Positions 18,473 through 26,892 of a stretch of DNA of 64,000 nucleotides are shown piece after piece; the first letter of the stretch is position 1, and every line of letters starts with the position of its first letter. The notes beneath the pieces are model-generated. The model was not told the origin of the DNA. It did not search any database and saw only the letters and a program-made list of their open reading frames with translations. Position numbers and translations under genes: made by a program. This DNA is from Lysobacter prati (lineage in GTDB: Bacteria; Pseudomonadota; Gammaproteobacteria; Xanthomonadales; Xanthomonadaceae), in the NCBI RefSeq assembly GCF_009765215.1, contig NZ_VLNV01000010.1, forward strand, positions 60,155 through 124,154. Reading direction: 5' to 3'.

Positions 18473-19051
18473 CTAGCCCAGCCCGCGCAGTCCCACCCAT
18501 GCGGCCAGCGCCAGGAACACGATCGCGGCAACGGTGCGGGCGGTCTTCAGCGGCAGACGGTCGGCGAGGCGGCTGCCCAGCACCACCACCGGCACGTTCG
18601 CCACCAGCATGCCCAGCGTCGTGCCCGCGACCACTTCCCAGAACGGGTGGTAGCGGGCGGCGAGCAGCACGGTCGCGACCTGGGTCTTGTCGCCGATCTC
18701 GGCCAGGAAGAAGGCGATGGTGGTGGCGACGAAGGCGCTGCGCGCGGGCAGGGCGCTGTCCTCGTCGTCGAGCTTGTCGGGCTTGAGCGTCCACACGGCC
18801 ACCGCAAGGAAGCTGATCGCCACCACCCAGCGCAGCACATCGGGCTTGAGCCACTGCGCGACCAGGGTGCCGAACCAGGCCGCCAGGGCGTGGTTGAGCA
18901 GGGTGGCGACGAGAATGCCGGCGACGATCGGCCACGGCTTGCGGAAGCGGGCCGCCAGCAGCAGCGCCAGCAGTTGCGTCTTGTCGCCGATCTCGGCGAG
19001 CGCGACGGTGCCGGTCGAGACGGCAGCGGTCATCAAAGGGAAGTGATCCAT
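18473..19051 (-). CDS. GDT1/TMEM165-family manganese exporter (UPF0016)
   Basis: This 192-residue membrane protein is built from two homologous halves, each with the signature EIGDKTQ: TVALAEIGDKTQLLALLLAARF at residues 15-36 and FFLAEIGDKTQVATVLLAARY in the second half. Six transmembrane helices are apparent. Bacterial members export Mn2+ (some are described as Mn2+ or Ca2+ antiporters). The presence of a yybP-ykoY manganese riboswitch upstream strongly supports Mn2+ export here. The start was set at MDHFPLMTAAV; longer upstream readings run into the riboswitch. Confidence 0.92.
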   Translation of the reverse strand: MDHFPLMTAAVSTGTVALAEIGDKTQLLALLLAARFRKPWPIVAGILVATLLNHALAAWFGTLVAQWLKPDVLRWVVAISFLAVAVWTLKPDKLDDEDSALPARSAFVATTIAFFLAEIGDKTQVATVLLAARYHPFWEVVAGTTLGMLVANVPVVVLGSRLADRLPLKTARTVAAIVFLALAAWVGLRGLG

Positions 19052-19144
19052 CGAGACTCCGGAGGTCGGGCTTCCGCGTGGACGCGAAAGGCAAACGCCA
19101 CGCGGCCCGACCCGGCATATGCCAGTTGCTCGCGTGACGCCTGC

Positions 19145-19290
19145 CTTCGGTCTTGCCCGTGGTCGCTCGCCGGCGTGTGCCGGCTGGCTGCCGCTCCTGC
19201 GCCATGGCCATTGGGCCAAGTGTGTTGACGCAGGTCCCGGCGGATCGTCAGTCGATGACGTTCGCCGGTGGGCTACTCCCCGGAGGAGGG
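19145..19290 (-). promoter_or_regulatory. yybP-ykoY manganese riboswitch
   Basis: On the minus strand the leader of the GDT1 gene contains the hallmark GGGGAGTAGC (19281-19272). It is followed by a hairpin arm, then CGTCAACACACTTGGC (19230-19215) and, after a second variable hairpin, GGCAAGACC (19157-19149). These are the conserved loops L1, L3 and the closing region of the Mn2+-sensing yybP-ykoY RNA. A TACAAT box at 19305-19300 could be the -10 element. Induction of Mn2+ export by Mn2+ is expected from the known family. A covariance-model hit would confirm it. Confidence 0.9.
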
Positions 19291-19367
19291 ATGGCGCGCA
19301 TTGTACATATGCCTTCGCCGCGCGAACACGTAGCTAAACTGAACGCCTCGTCCCAGGAGCCACCCCC

Positions 19368-20336
19368 ATGCAATATCGCCGCCTTGGTTCGTCCGGTCTG
19401 CAACTGTCGGCGCTGTCATTCGGTGCCTGGCTCACCTTTGGTTCGCAAATCGGTCGCTCGACCGCGCGCGACCTGATCGCCGCCGCGTGGGACAACGGCA
19501 TCAACTTCTTCGACAACGCCGAGACCTACGCCAATGGCGAGGCGGAGAAGGTGATGGGCGACGTGATCGCCGACCTGCGCCTGCCACGCGATGGCTTCTG
19601 TGTGTCGAGCAAGGTCTTCTTCGGCTCCGTCGCCGAGCCGCGGCCGACCCAGCGGGGGCTGTCGCGCAAGCACGTCACCGATGCCTGCCACGCCGCGCTC
19701 AAGCGCCTGCGCGTCGACTATCTCGATCTCTATTACTGCCACCGTCCCGATCCGGACGCACCGATCGAGGAGACCGTGCGGGCAATGGATTCGCTGATCA
19801 GCCAAGGCAAGGTCCTCTACTGGGGCACCTCGGAATGGACCGCGGCGCAGATCCGCGAGGCCCACAAGATCGCCCGCGCCCAGCACCTGGTCGCGCCGAC
19901 GATGGAACAGCCGCAATACAACCTGCTGCATCGCGAGCGCGTCGAGCTCGAGTACGCGCCGCTGTATGCCGAGGTCGGCCTGGGCACCACCACCTGGTCG
20001 CCGCTGGCGTCCGGCGTGCTGACTGGCAAGTACAACGCTGGCGTGCCGACCGAAGCGCGCCTGGGTCGCGAGGGCCTGGGCTGGCTGCAGCGAAGCGTGC
20101 TGGGAGAGAACGAAGGGCGGATGGAGCGCGCGCGCCGATTCGTCGCGCTCGCCGGCGAGCTGGACGTGGCCCCGGCGCCGCTGGCGATCGCCTGGTGCCT
20201 GCGCAATCCGCATGTATCGAGCGTGATCCTGGGCGCGAGCCGCCCCGAGCAGTTGCTGCAGAACCTGGAAGCTCTGGACCTGGCGCAGCGCCTGCAGGAA
20301 AGCGACTGGCAACGGGTCGAGGCCGCGGTGCGCTGA
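19368..20336 (+). CDS. Aldo/keto reductase (Kv-beta/YghZ type)
   Basis: This 322-residue NADPH-dependent oxidoreductase has a TIM-barrel fold. The catalytic tetrad is visible: Asp49 and Tyr54 in FFDNAETYANG, Lys82 in VSSKVFF, and His125 in YYCHRPD. YWGTSEWTAAQIREA and TWSPLASGVLTGKYN place it with the potassium-channel beta-subunit-like group (AKR6/AKR14). Members reduce aldehydes such as methylglyoxal; the substrate here is unknown. A TAAACT box at 19335-19340 may be its -10 element. It is divergent from the manganese exporter. Confidence 0.9.
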   Translation: MQYRRLGSSGLQLSALSFGAWLTFGSQIGRSTARDLIAAAWDNGINFFDNAETYANGEAEKVMGDVIADLRLPRDGFCVSSKVFFGSVAEPRPTQRGLSRKHVTDACHAALKRLRVDYLDLYYCHRPDPDAPIEETVRAMDSLISQGKVLYWGTSEWTAAQIREAHKIARAQHLVAPTMEQPQYNLLHRERVELEYAPLYAEVGLGTTTWSPLASGVLTGKYNAGVPTEARLGREGLGWLQRSVLGENEGRMERARRFVALAGELDVAPAPLAIAWCLRNPHVSSVILGASRPEQLLQNLEALDLAQRLQESDWQRVEAAVR

Positions 20337-20362
20337 GCCGACCCGTGGTCGCGGCCCGGGTG

Positions 20363-20391
20363 TTGACGCAGTAATGAGAATCATTATCATT
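20363..20391 (+). promoter_or_regulatory. Fur box overlapping the hemP promoter
   Basis: AATGAGAATCATTATCATT at 20373-20391 is close to the perfect Fur consensus. It lies between and over a TTGACG (-35, 20363-20368) and TATCAT (-10, 20385-20390) pair spaced by 16 bases. Fe-Fur bound here would block RNA polymerase, so the heme operon should be derepressed in low iron. Confidence 0.93.
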
Positions 20392-20420
20392 GGTTGCGTC
20401 ACCCCGACCGAGCCACGAAC

Positions 20421-20642
20421 ATGTCTCTGCGCCAACCGATGCTGCAGCTCAAGCCACGTTCCGACCGTTCCGCGCCCATCGTCCCGCCGATCGCACTCGC
20501 CGCCCCGGGCCTGACCCTGTCCGCCTCGCTGGTCGAGAGCGACGACCTGCTGCGCGGTGGGCGTGAAGTCCTGATCCGCCACGGCGACGAGGTCTATCGC
20601 CTGCGCCACACGCGCAACGACAAGCTGATCCTGACCAAGTGA
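20421..20642 (+). CDS. hemP: Hemin uptake protein HemP
   Basis: This is a small cytoplasmic protein of 73 residues. The C-terminal core LLRGGREVLIRHGDEVYRLR followed by HTRNDKLILTK is the HemP family signature. HemP homologues sit before heme-receptor genes; in Burkholderia one acts as a transcriptional activator of the receptor gene. Here it is 30 bases after the Fur-controlled promoter and about 200 bases before the TonB heme receptor. A 14-base direct duplication spans the stop codon and leaves the protein unchanged. Confidence 0.92.
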   Translation: MSLRQPMLQLKPRSDRSAPIVPPIALAAPGLTLSASLVESDDLLRGGREVLIRHGDEVYRLRHTRNDKLILTK

Positions 20643-20674
20643 TCCTGACCAAGTAATTCCACCGATCACCGATC

Positions 20675-20700
20675 GGCGCGCCCGGGACTCCGGGCGCGCC
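20675..20700 (+). terminator. Strong GC hairpin between hemP and the heme receptor
   Basis: GGCGCGCCCGG and CCGGGCGCGCC pair around ACT with no following T-run. It could be an attenuator or an mRNA processing/stability element that lets hemP be expressed above the receptor; a classical terminator is less likely. Confidence 0.45.
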
Positions 20701-20848
20701 GGCCATCCGCGTTGCCGCCCTGGGGAGGGTGGCGATGCGAAGGCGGCCAGGATGCTGCCGCTCCTCTTCCAACCGTCTCTCTCCAGGGCCCGCAAGCTCG
20801 CCGTCCGATCGGCTGCCAGCACGCCTCGACACTCACCTCGAGCCGACC

Positions 20849-23206
20849 ATGCATCCCGCTTCGACCAAGCCCGCTTCGACCCAGCGCGCCACCAACAAGC
20901 CCGCCGCGACTCAGTTCGCACCGACTGCCCTCGCCGTAGCCCTCATGCTGGCGCTGCCAGCCCAAGCCCGTGCCGCCGACAGCGGTGCCGAACCGTCCAC
21001 GACGCTGACCGGCGCAGCCGCCGCGACCGGAGCCACCAGCGAGTTCGACCGCATCGTCGTCACCGCCACCCGCACCGAGCGCGCGCTCGATGACGTGCCG
21101 TCGGTGGTCACCGCCATCGACCGCGAGCGGATGGACCGCGAACTGGTGCGCAACCTGAAGGACCTGTTCCGATACGAGCCGGGCATCACCGTCACCACCG
21201 GCACCGGCCGCTTCGGCCTGGGCGACATCCGCATCCGCGGCCTGGGCGGCAACCGCGTCCGCATCGAGACCGACGGCATCGCCGTGCCGGACGCGTTCAA
21301 CATTGGCAGCTTCTCCACCGCCAACCGCAACTTCGTCGACCTCGACACGCTCAAGCGCGTCGAAGTGGTGCGCGGCCCGGGCAGCGCGCTGTATGGCTCC
21401 GATGCACTGGGCGGCGTGGTCGCCTTCACGACCAAGGATCCCTCCGATTATCTGGAGGAGGGCAAGGACGCCTACTTTGGTTTCAAGCTTGGCTACGAGG
21501 GCGAGGACAACGGTCTGTTCGGTGCCGCAACGGCGGCCTTCGGCGGTGATCGCTGGTCGGGCCTGGTCGCGGTGAACCATCACCAGGGCCAGGAAACGGA
21601 GACCATGGGCGAAGACCGCAGTAGCGGCCCCAGCCGCACCGCCGCCAACCCGCAGGATTACGACGGCCGCAGCCTGCTGACCAAGCTCGTGTTTGCACCG
21701 AGCGGGAACCAGCGCTTCAAACTCACCGTCGAGGGCAATGAGGACCAGGTCGACACCGACGTGCTGACCTCGCGCGTACTGGCGGCGCTGCCGCCGGGCT
21801 CGCCGCCGACCACGCCGCGCACCCGCACCACGTCGCTGATCGGTGACGACAAGCAGACGCGCGCCCGTGTCTCGTTCGCGCATGAAGTCGACTCGATCGA
21901 TTCGGCGCTGTCCGATTCCCTGCAGTGGCAGGTCTACCGCCAGGACAGCGAGACCACGCAGAAGACCTTCGAGCAGCGCGAGACCGTCAGCAGCACCGGC
22001 CGCGTGACCAACCCGACGCGCCGCGAACGCGAGTTCAACTTCGACCAGCGCCTGGTCGGTGCCGAGGCCGTGCTGCACAAGGACTTCAGCACGGGCAGCG
22101 TCGAGCACAGCCTGACCTATGGTTTCGAGTACACCGATACCGAGTTCAAGCAGAAGCGCGACGGTCGCTCGATCAACCTGGTCACCGGTGTGGTCAGCAA
22201 CGCGATCCTGCCCGACGTGTTCCCGGTGCGCGACTTCCCGGTCAGCACCACCACCCAGGCCGCGGTCTACGTGCAGGACGAGATCTCGTTCGCCGACGGC
22301 GACTTCCGCCTGATTCCGGCGTTGCGCGTGGACCACTTCGATCTCGACTCCGAGATCGATCCGATCTATGCCGCCGACAACCCGGGCCTGGGCGTGGTCG
22401 ACATGACCGAGACCAGCGTTTCGCCCAAGCTCGGCGCGGTCTGGCACTTCACCCAGGACTGGTCGCTCTTCGGCGGCTACCAGCATGGTTTCCGTGCACC
22501 GCCGTACAACGACGTCAACCTGGGCTTCACCAACGTCCAGTTCGGTTACACCGCCATCCCCAATCCGGACCTCAAGCCGGAAACCAGCGACGGCGTCGAG
22601 TTCGGCGTGCGCTTCTCCAACGAGGCCCTGTTCGCCGAGTTCTCCACCTACTACAACCGCTACGACGACTTCATCGAGTCGCTGCGCAACACCGGCACCA
22701 ACGCGCAGGGGTTGATGGTGTTCCAGTCGCAGAACATCGCCAACGCCGAGATCTACGGTGCCGAAGCACGCGCCGGCGTCGACCTGGGCGCGCTGGCCGA
22801 GGGCCTGGCGGGATGGTCGCTGCGCGGATCGGCGGCCTGGTCGAAGGGCGAGGATCGCGACACCGGCACGCCGCTGGAGTCGATCGACCCGCTGCGCGCA
22901 TCGCTGGGCGTCGCCTACGACCGCGACACCTGGGGCGTCGAACTGGCCGGCCGCTTCGCCGGTCGAGACGACGAGCTGCCGGTGGCCGGTCGCTTCGAGA
23001 CCCCGGGCTACGGCGTGTTCGACCTGCTCGGCCACTGGGCGTTCGCGCCTGGTGCCGAGTTCAACGCCGGTGTGTTCAACCTCGCCGACCGCAAGTACTG
23101 GGAGGCCGGCACGCTCGCCAGCCAGCAGCTCGCGAACAGCACCGTGCTCGACCGCTACACCAGCCCGGGCCGCAACGTCGGCGTCAGCCTGAGCGTGAGC
23201 TGGTGA
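20849..23206 (+). CDS. TonB-dependent heme/hemoglobin receptor
   Basis: This 785-residue outer-membrane receptor belongs to the TonB hemoglobin/transferrin/lactoferrin family. A long signal region (TALAVALMLALPAQARAAD) is followed by the TonB box FDRIVVTATRTERALDDVPS. The plug carries IRGLGGNRVRIETDGIAVPD and VEVVRGPGSALYGSDALGGV. Receptor motifs include GGYQHGFRAPPYNDVNLGF and NPDLKPETSDGVEFG, the FRAP/NPNL-type boxes of heme receptors, and the barrel ends GRNVGVSLSVSW. Heme enters the periplasm through it. It is under the Fur promoter before hemP, with DUF6607-like protein downstream. Confidence 0.93.
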   Translation: MHPASTKPASTQRATNKPAATQFAPTALAVALMLALPAQARAADSGAEPSTTLTGAAAATGATSEFDRIVVTATRTERALDDVPSVVTAIDRERMDRELVRNLKDLFRYEPGITVTTGTGRFGLGDIRIRGLGGNRVRIETDGIAVPDAFNIGSFSTANRNFVDLDTLKRVEVVRGPGSALYGSDALGGVVAFTTKDPSDYLEEGKDAYFGFKLGYEGEDNGLFGAATAAFGGDRWSGLVAVNHHQGQETETMGEDRSSGPSRTAANPQDYDGRSLLTKLVFAPSGNQRFKLTVEGNEDQVDTDVLTSRVLAALPPGSPPTTPRTRTTSLIGDDKQTRARVSFAHEVDSIDSALSDSLQWQVYRQDSETTQKTFEQRETVSSTGRVTNPTRREREFNFDQRLVGAEAVLHKDFSTGSVEHSLTYGFEYTDTEFKQKRDGRSINLVTGVVSNAILPDVFPVRDFPVSTTTQAAVYVQDEISFADGDFRLIPALRVDHFDLDSEIDPIYAADNPGLGVVDMTETSVSPKLGAVWHFTQDWSLFGGYQHGFRAPPYNDVNLGFTNVQFGYTAIPNPDLKPETSDGVEFGVRFSNEALFAEFSTYYNRYDDFIESLRNTGTNAQGLMVFQSQNIANAEIYGAEARAGVDLGALAEGLAGWSLRGSAAWSKGEDRDTGTPLESIDPLRASLGVAYDRDTWGVELAGRFAGRDDELPVAGRFETPGYGVFDLLGHWAFAPGAEFNAGVFNLADRKYWEAGTLASQQLANSTVLDRYTSPGRNVGVSLSVSW

Positions 23207-23253
23207 TGCAGCCAGTCCCGGGTAATTCCTTTCAACGTCACAAAGAGCCAGCC

Positions 23254-24195
23254 ATGAACATGCGCCCGCATCTGCTACTTCTTTCCGTCCTCTCCGTCGT
23301 GCCGATGCAGGTCATCGCCGCGCCGGCCGAAACCGACACCGCGCGTGACCGCGCTTCGATCCTGGCGATGAAGGGCGAGTACATCGTCGACTTCGCCTTC
23401 GACGAGACCGTGCTGCTGCAGCCCGGTTACGAGCGCCACCCGGCGATGCGCAGCGGTGGCAACGAGGTCGTGATCGTCGTCGAGGACACGCCCACCAAGG
23501 TCGTGCTGCAGCACATCCTGGTCGACGAGAAGAGCGGCCACGTCACCAAGCACTGGCGCCAGGACTGGACGTACGAAGCGGCCACGCGCTTCGAGTTCAC
23601 CGCCGACCAGACCTGGCAGGTGCGCCCGGTCGCGGCCGAACTGACCAAGGGCGCATGGACCCAGTGCGTGTATGAAGTCAGCGACGCGCCGCGCTACTGC
23701 GGCACCGGTGCGTGGACCTACGACAACGGCGTGGCTACCTGGACCAGCGACCTGAGCTGGCGTCCGCTGCCGCGTCGCGAGTACACCAAGCGCAGCGACT
23801 ACAACGCCATCAGCGCGATCAACCGCCACACGCTGACGCCGATGGGCTGGACCCACGAGCAGTTCAACACCAAGGTGCTGCGCAAGCCGGACGGCTCGCA
23901 GGTCGAGCTGGCGCGTGAGTTCGGCTTCAACGACTACCAGAAGACTAGCGAGGTCGACTTCGCTCCGGCCTACAAGTACTGGGACGCGACCAAGGGCTAT
24001 TGGGCCAAGGTGCGTTCGCGCTGGGACGGTTTCCTCGGCAAGGCGCCGGGCGTGCACCTGAAAACAAAGATCGACGGCATGGCGATGATCATGCCGCTAT
24101 TCGAGCAGGCCTCGCAGCTGGAAGACGGCAAGAAGGTCGGCGACGGGAAGATCGACGCGGTGTTCAAGAAGTGGGTCGAGCCGGCGTCGATGTGA
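23254..24195 (+). CDS. Exported DUF6607-type protein of the heme cluster
   Basis: This 313-residue protein has a signal peptide (HLLLLSVLSVVPMQVIAAPA). The mature part is rich in Trp and Tyr (WRQDWTYEAATRFEF, YCGTGAWTYDNGVATW, WRPLPRREYTKRSDYNAI) and has a beta-rich look. It starts 47 bases after the heme receptor stop on the same strand. From memory it matches a conserved family (DUF6607) found next to heme TonB receptors in Xanthomonadaceae. A periplasmic or outer-membrane accessory role in heme handling is inference; no catalytic motif is evident. Confidence 0.75.
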   Translation: MNMRPHLLLLSVLSVVPMQVIAAPAETDTARDRASILAMKGEYIVDFAFDETVLLQPGYERHPAMRSGGNEVVIVVEDTPTKVVLQHILVDEKSGHVTKHWRQDWTYEAATRFEFTADQTWQVRPVAAELTKGAWTQCVYEVSDAPRYCGTGAWTYDNGVATWTSDLSWRPLPRREYTKRSDYNAISAINRHTLTPMGWTHEQFNTKVLRKPDGSQVELAREFGFNDYQKTSEVDFAPAYKYWDATKGYWAKVRSRWDGFLGKAPGVHLKTKIDGMAMIMPLFEQASQLEDGKKVGDGKIDAVFKKWVEPASM

Positions 24196-24225
24196 TGCGG
24201 CGTTGGGGCATGCGTCTTCGGAACG

Positions 24226-24726
24226 GCGTCGTCCGCCGGGCCGGGGATTGCTCCGCCCCTTCGTCGGACATCCTGTCCGAAGGCGGGGCGCGGGACATCC
24301 ATGTCCCGCTACTGCGCAATCCCCGACCCGGCGGACGACGCTCTAGCGTTTCATTGCCTGGTCTTCGTTGAGAGCCGTCGTTCCCGCGAAGGCGGGAACC
24401 CAAGGACGTTGCCCTTACCCCGTCATCCTCGCGAAGGCGGGGACCCAGCGACGTTGATCTTCGGAACCATATGAACCCTGCGCGGGCGTCCGGGACCGAG
24501 CTCACCGAGCAGACGTGCGAACGATCGAGGGCACGGACACCGTCCCGGGCCGTGACAGGTCGAGTCCGACCCGTGCAGTTGCGTCACGCGCGCAATGCGC
24601 TCTCGCCACCAGTCGAAGTCAATGAAACTGTGGCTGCTTCGGGAAGGAGGGGGTGGGGTGTATTCCGCGAACAGTTAACGGAGCGAAGCGGAGGTTCGCG
24701 GAATACACCCCACCCCCTCCCCCCGC
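24226..24726 (+). repeat. Composite 500-bp intergenic repeat, copy 2
   Basis: The copy has the same order and length as 4101-4600. The first module (24226-24341) has near-perfect 26-base terminal inverted arms (only one mismatch), enclosing a small hairpin CGGACATCCTGTCCG and another GGGACATCCATGTCCC. The REP-like pair and the terminal GGGGTGTATTCCGCGAAC hairpin follow. It lies between two convergent genes (ends at 24195 and 24782). The inner hairpin sequence differs from copy 1 while the surrounding frame is conserved. Confidence 0.9.
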
Positions 24727-24750
24727 CACGAATGCAGAAGACGCCGCAAA

Positions 24751-24780
24751 GACAGCGCCGAAAGGGCGCCGTCTTCGTTT
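24751..24780. terminator. Bidirectional hairpin after the PDZ gene
   Basis: GACAGCGCC and GGCGCCGTC pair (one G-U) around GAAAG, followed on the plus strand by TTCGTTTCTT. Being between convergent genes, it may terminate both. On the minus strand the T-rich tail is weaker (TTTGCGGCG). Confidence 0.6.
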
Positions 24781-24781
24781 C

Positions 24782-25924
24782 TTACAGCAGCCCCGAGAGC
24801 GACGGCGGCATCGGCGGTGCCGGTGCCACCGGCGGTGCGGGCGGGGCCGGCGGCGGCGCCGGCGGCTTCGGTGCGGTGGGTGCCTTCGGCGGTACCGGCG
24901 GTGCAGGCGGTGCCGGTGGCGCCGGCGGCAGGCGCAGCATCGCGGTCTTCGGCACGGTGATCTGCGCGGTGGCGCTCTTGCGATCGCGCAGGTACGTCAC
25001 GCCGACCTTGCTGTCGGCGGGCTTGTCGCGCAATGCCGCCATCGCTTCGCGCGGCGTCTTCACGTCCTTGCCGTCGATGCGCTGGATCACGTCGCCGGCC
25101 TGAAGGCCATCGAGCTCGGGGCCGGTGCTCACCACCAGCACGCCGTGGTCGGTGCCGAAATAGCGGCCCAGCTGGCCGTCGACGGAGGCCAGGTTCAATC
25201 CGCTCCAGCGGAACGTCTCGGCCAGCAGTGGCAGGCGGCAGTCTTCGCCCTTGCAGTCGCCGCCCGGTCCCATCCGGATGATCTCGGTGCGAACCTCCGG
25301 CGAGATCAGTGGCAGCGGCATCGGCCGCGGCTGGGCGCCTTCGCCGTCGGGCGTCCACATCAGCGGGCCGTTCATGCCTTCGCCGCGTCCGGCGAACATG
25401 CCGCCGTTGCCATCGCGCATCAGCCACACGCGATCGCCGATCTGCGGGGTGACCTTTGCCGATGCGGTTTTGCCACCGCGCTCGTAGCCGATCGTGATCG
25501 CCTTCTGCGTATCGAGGTCGCCGAGCTGGGCGCGCGCCGCCGTGAGGCGCTGGTCGCTGTCCTTGCCGGCGACGGGCTTGCCATTGATGGTCGTCAGCAG
25601 GTCGCCGCTGCGCAGGCCGGCCTTGGCCGCGGCGCTGTCGGGCGTGACGGCGGCGATGCGTACACCAGTCTTGGCCTCCGGCGCCAGCACCACGCCGATC
25701 ACCGGCCGCTGCTCGAAGCGGCGCTCGAGATTCATCTGTCGGGCAACGTCATAGCCGCCCGACAGCTCGGCCACGCGCTTGGCGGCCTGCCGCAGATCCT
25801 CGCGCGCTGTCGCCAGCTCCTTCGCCTTGGCGGCATCGGCGGCACTGACGCCGGTAGTCTGGGCGGTCGCGACGAATGCGAACAGCAGGCCAATCGATGC
25901 TGCCAGCACGGTGGGTTTGAACAT
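24782..25924 (-). CDS. Exported two-PDZ protein with proline-rich tail
   Basis: This 380-residue envelope protein has a signal peptide at about 1-21 (AASIGLLFAFVATAQ). A short helical region is followed by PDZ domain 1 (VIGVVLAPEAKTGVRIAAV, SAAAKAGLRSGDLLTTING) and PDZ domain 2 near 235-310 (LDGLQAGDVIQRIDGKDVKT). The last 45 residues are almost entirely Pro/Ala (PPAPPAPPVPPKAPTAPKPP). No trypsin-like protease domain is present, so it is an adaptor or scaffold rather than a DegP-type protease. It is third in a unit after an ECF sigma factor and an anti-sigma-like protein, so it probably belongs to that envelope regulon. Confidence 0.85.
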   Translation of the reverse strand: MFKPTVLAASIGLLFAFVATAQTTGVSAADAAKAKELATAREDLRQAAKRVAELSGGYDVARQMNLERRFEQRPVIGVVLAPEAKTGVRIAAVTPDSAAAKAGLRSGDLLTTINGKPVAGKDSDQRLTAARAQLGDLDTQKAITIGYERGGKTASAKVTPQIGDRVWLMRDGNGGMFAGRGEGMNGPLMWTPDGEGAQPRPMPLPLISPEVRTEIIRMGPGGDCKGEDCRLPLLAETFRWSGLNLASVDGQLGRYFGTDHGVLVVSTGPELDGLQAGDVIQRIDGKDVKTPREAMAALRDKPADSKVGVTYLRDRKSATAQITVPKTAMLRLPPAPPAPPAPPVPPKAPTAPKPPAPPPAPPAPPVAPAPPMPPSLSGLL

Positions 25925-26019
25925 CGCCTTCCCGCGTGGTTTTGCACGCTGGCCGGAGCGGGAATCAATGGGATGGGTCGGCGTCATGGCGGAAGGTCCT
26001 GCAATGGAAGGGATGGAAG

Positions 26020-26892
26020 TCAGTCGACGCTGACCAGGGCACCGTCGTAGCGCTCGCCACGAGTCACGAGCCAGCGCTGGGTGGTTTCTACTTCGGCAAG
26101 TGCGCGCATCGTCGTGACGCGCTGCTGCCACAGGACGGCGCGCTCGTTGTCGGCCAGGCCAGGTTGCGACAGCGAGGCATCGATGCGGCCGATGCGGTCG
26201 TCGAGTTCGACGCCCAGCGCTGCGCCGCTGGCCGAGGACACGCGCGCATCGCGGGCGAGGTCGACGATTGCTTCCAGTTGCGCGGACTCGGCCTGCAGCG
26301 ACTGGATCTGCGCGGCGCGGTCGGCGAGCGCGGTTGCAGTCGGATCGGATGCAGTCGGAACAGGTGCAGTCGTGGTGGCATCGACGCTGGCGACACGGGT
26401 GGCATTGTCGTTGCGACCTGGAAGCGGAGATGCCACCGGTGCCGGCTTGCGAGTGGGCGTTGCGGCCGGCTTGCGTCGTGCGACGTTGCGCTCGACCGGT
26501 TGCGTCGTGGCGACGACCACTTCGGCGGGCGCGGTCGAGCCAGACGACGGCGTGACGACGTCGGTCGTTGCCGTTGCCGTCGGTGTCGGCACAGACGGTG
26601 CACGTGCGGCTGCGATTCGCGCAGGTCCCGTCGATACGGTTGCTTCTTCATGACGCAGCAGCGGCACCAGCGCTACCGCGGACACGGCGGCAGCGGCGGC
26701 CAGCCACAGCGGCCAGCTGGTACGACGGCGCGTCGACGGATGGCGGCGGACGGTCGCATCCGCCGCGGCGCCATCGAGTGCGCGGGTCAGTCGCTGCCAG
26801 CCATCGTTGCCGGGCGATTCGATCGGTAGCGCGGCGAAGGCTTCGTTCCAGTCGCCGGGCATCGGGATCCGGGGGCGGTCGGTATCAGGCAT
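26020..26892 (-). CDS. Anti-sigma-like single-pass membrane protein
   Basis: The protein has 290 residues. A cytoplasmic N-terminus of about 60 residues (GDWNEAFAALPIESPGNDGW) is followed by a single transmembrane helix (LWLAAAAAVSAVALVPLL). A long Ala/Pro/Thr-rich low-complexity linker then leads to a C-terminal helical region, IQSLQAESAQLEAIVDLARD, likely coiled coil. Position and topology fit an anti-sigma factor: its start overlaps the end of the ECF sigma gene by 8 bases. No zinc-binding HxxxCxxC motif is seen, so the sigma-binding mode is uncertain. Confidence 0.72.
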   Translation of the reverse strand: MPDTDRPRIPMPGDWNEAFAALPIESPGNDGWQRLTRALDGAAADATVRRHPSTRRRTSWPLWLAAAAAVSAVALVPLLRHEEATVSTGPARIAAARAPSVPTPTATATTDVVTPSSGSTAPAEVVVATTQPVERNVARRKPAATPTRKPAPVASPLPGRNDNATRVASVDATTTAPVPTASDPTATALADRAAQIQSLQAESAQLEAIVDLARDARVSSASGAALGVELDDRIGRIDASLSQPGLADNERAVLWQQRVTTMRALAEVETTQRWLVTRGERYDGALVSVD

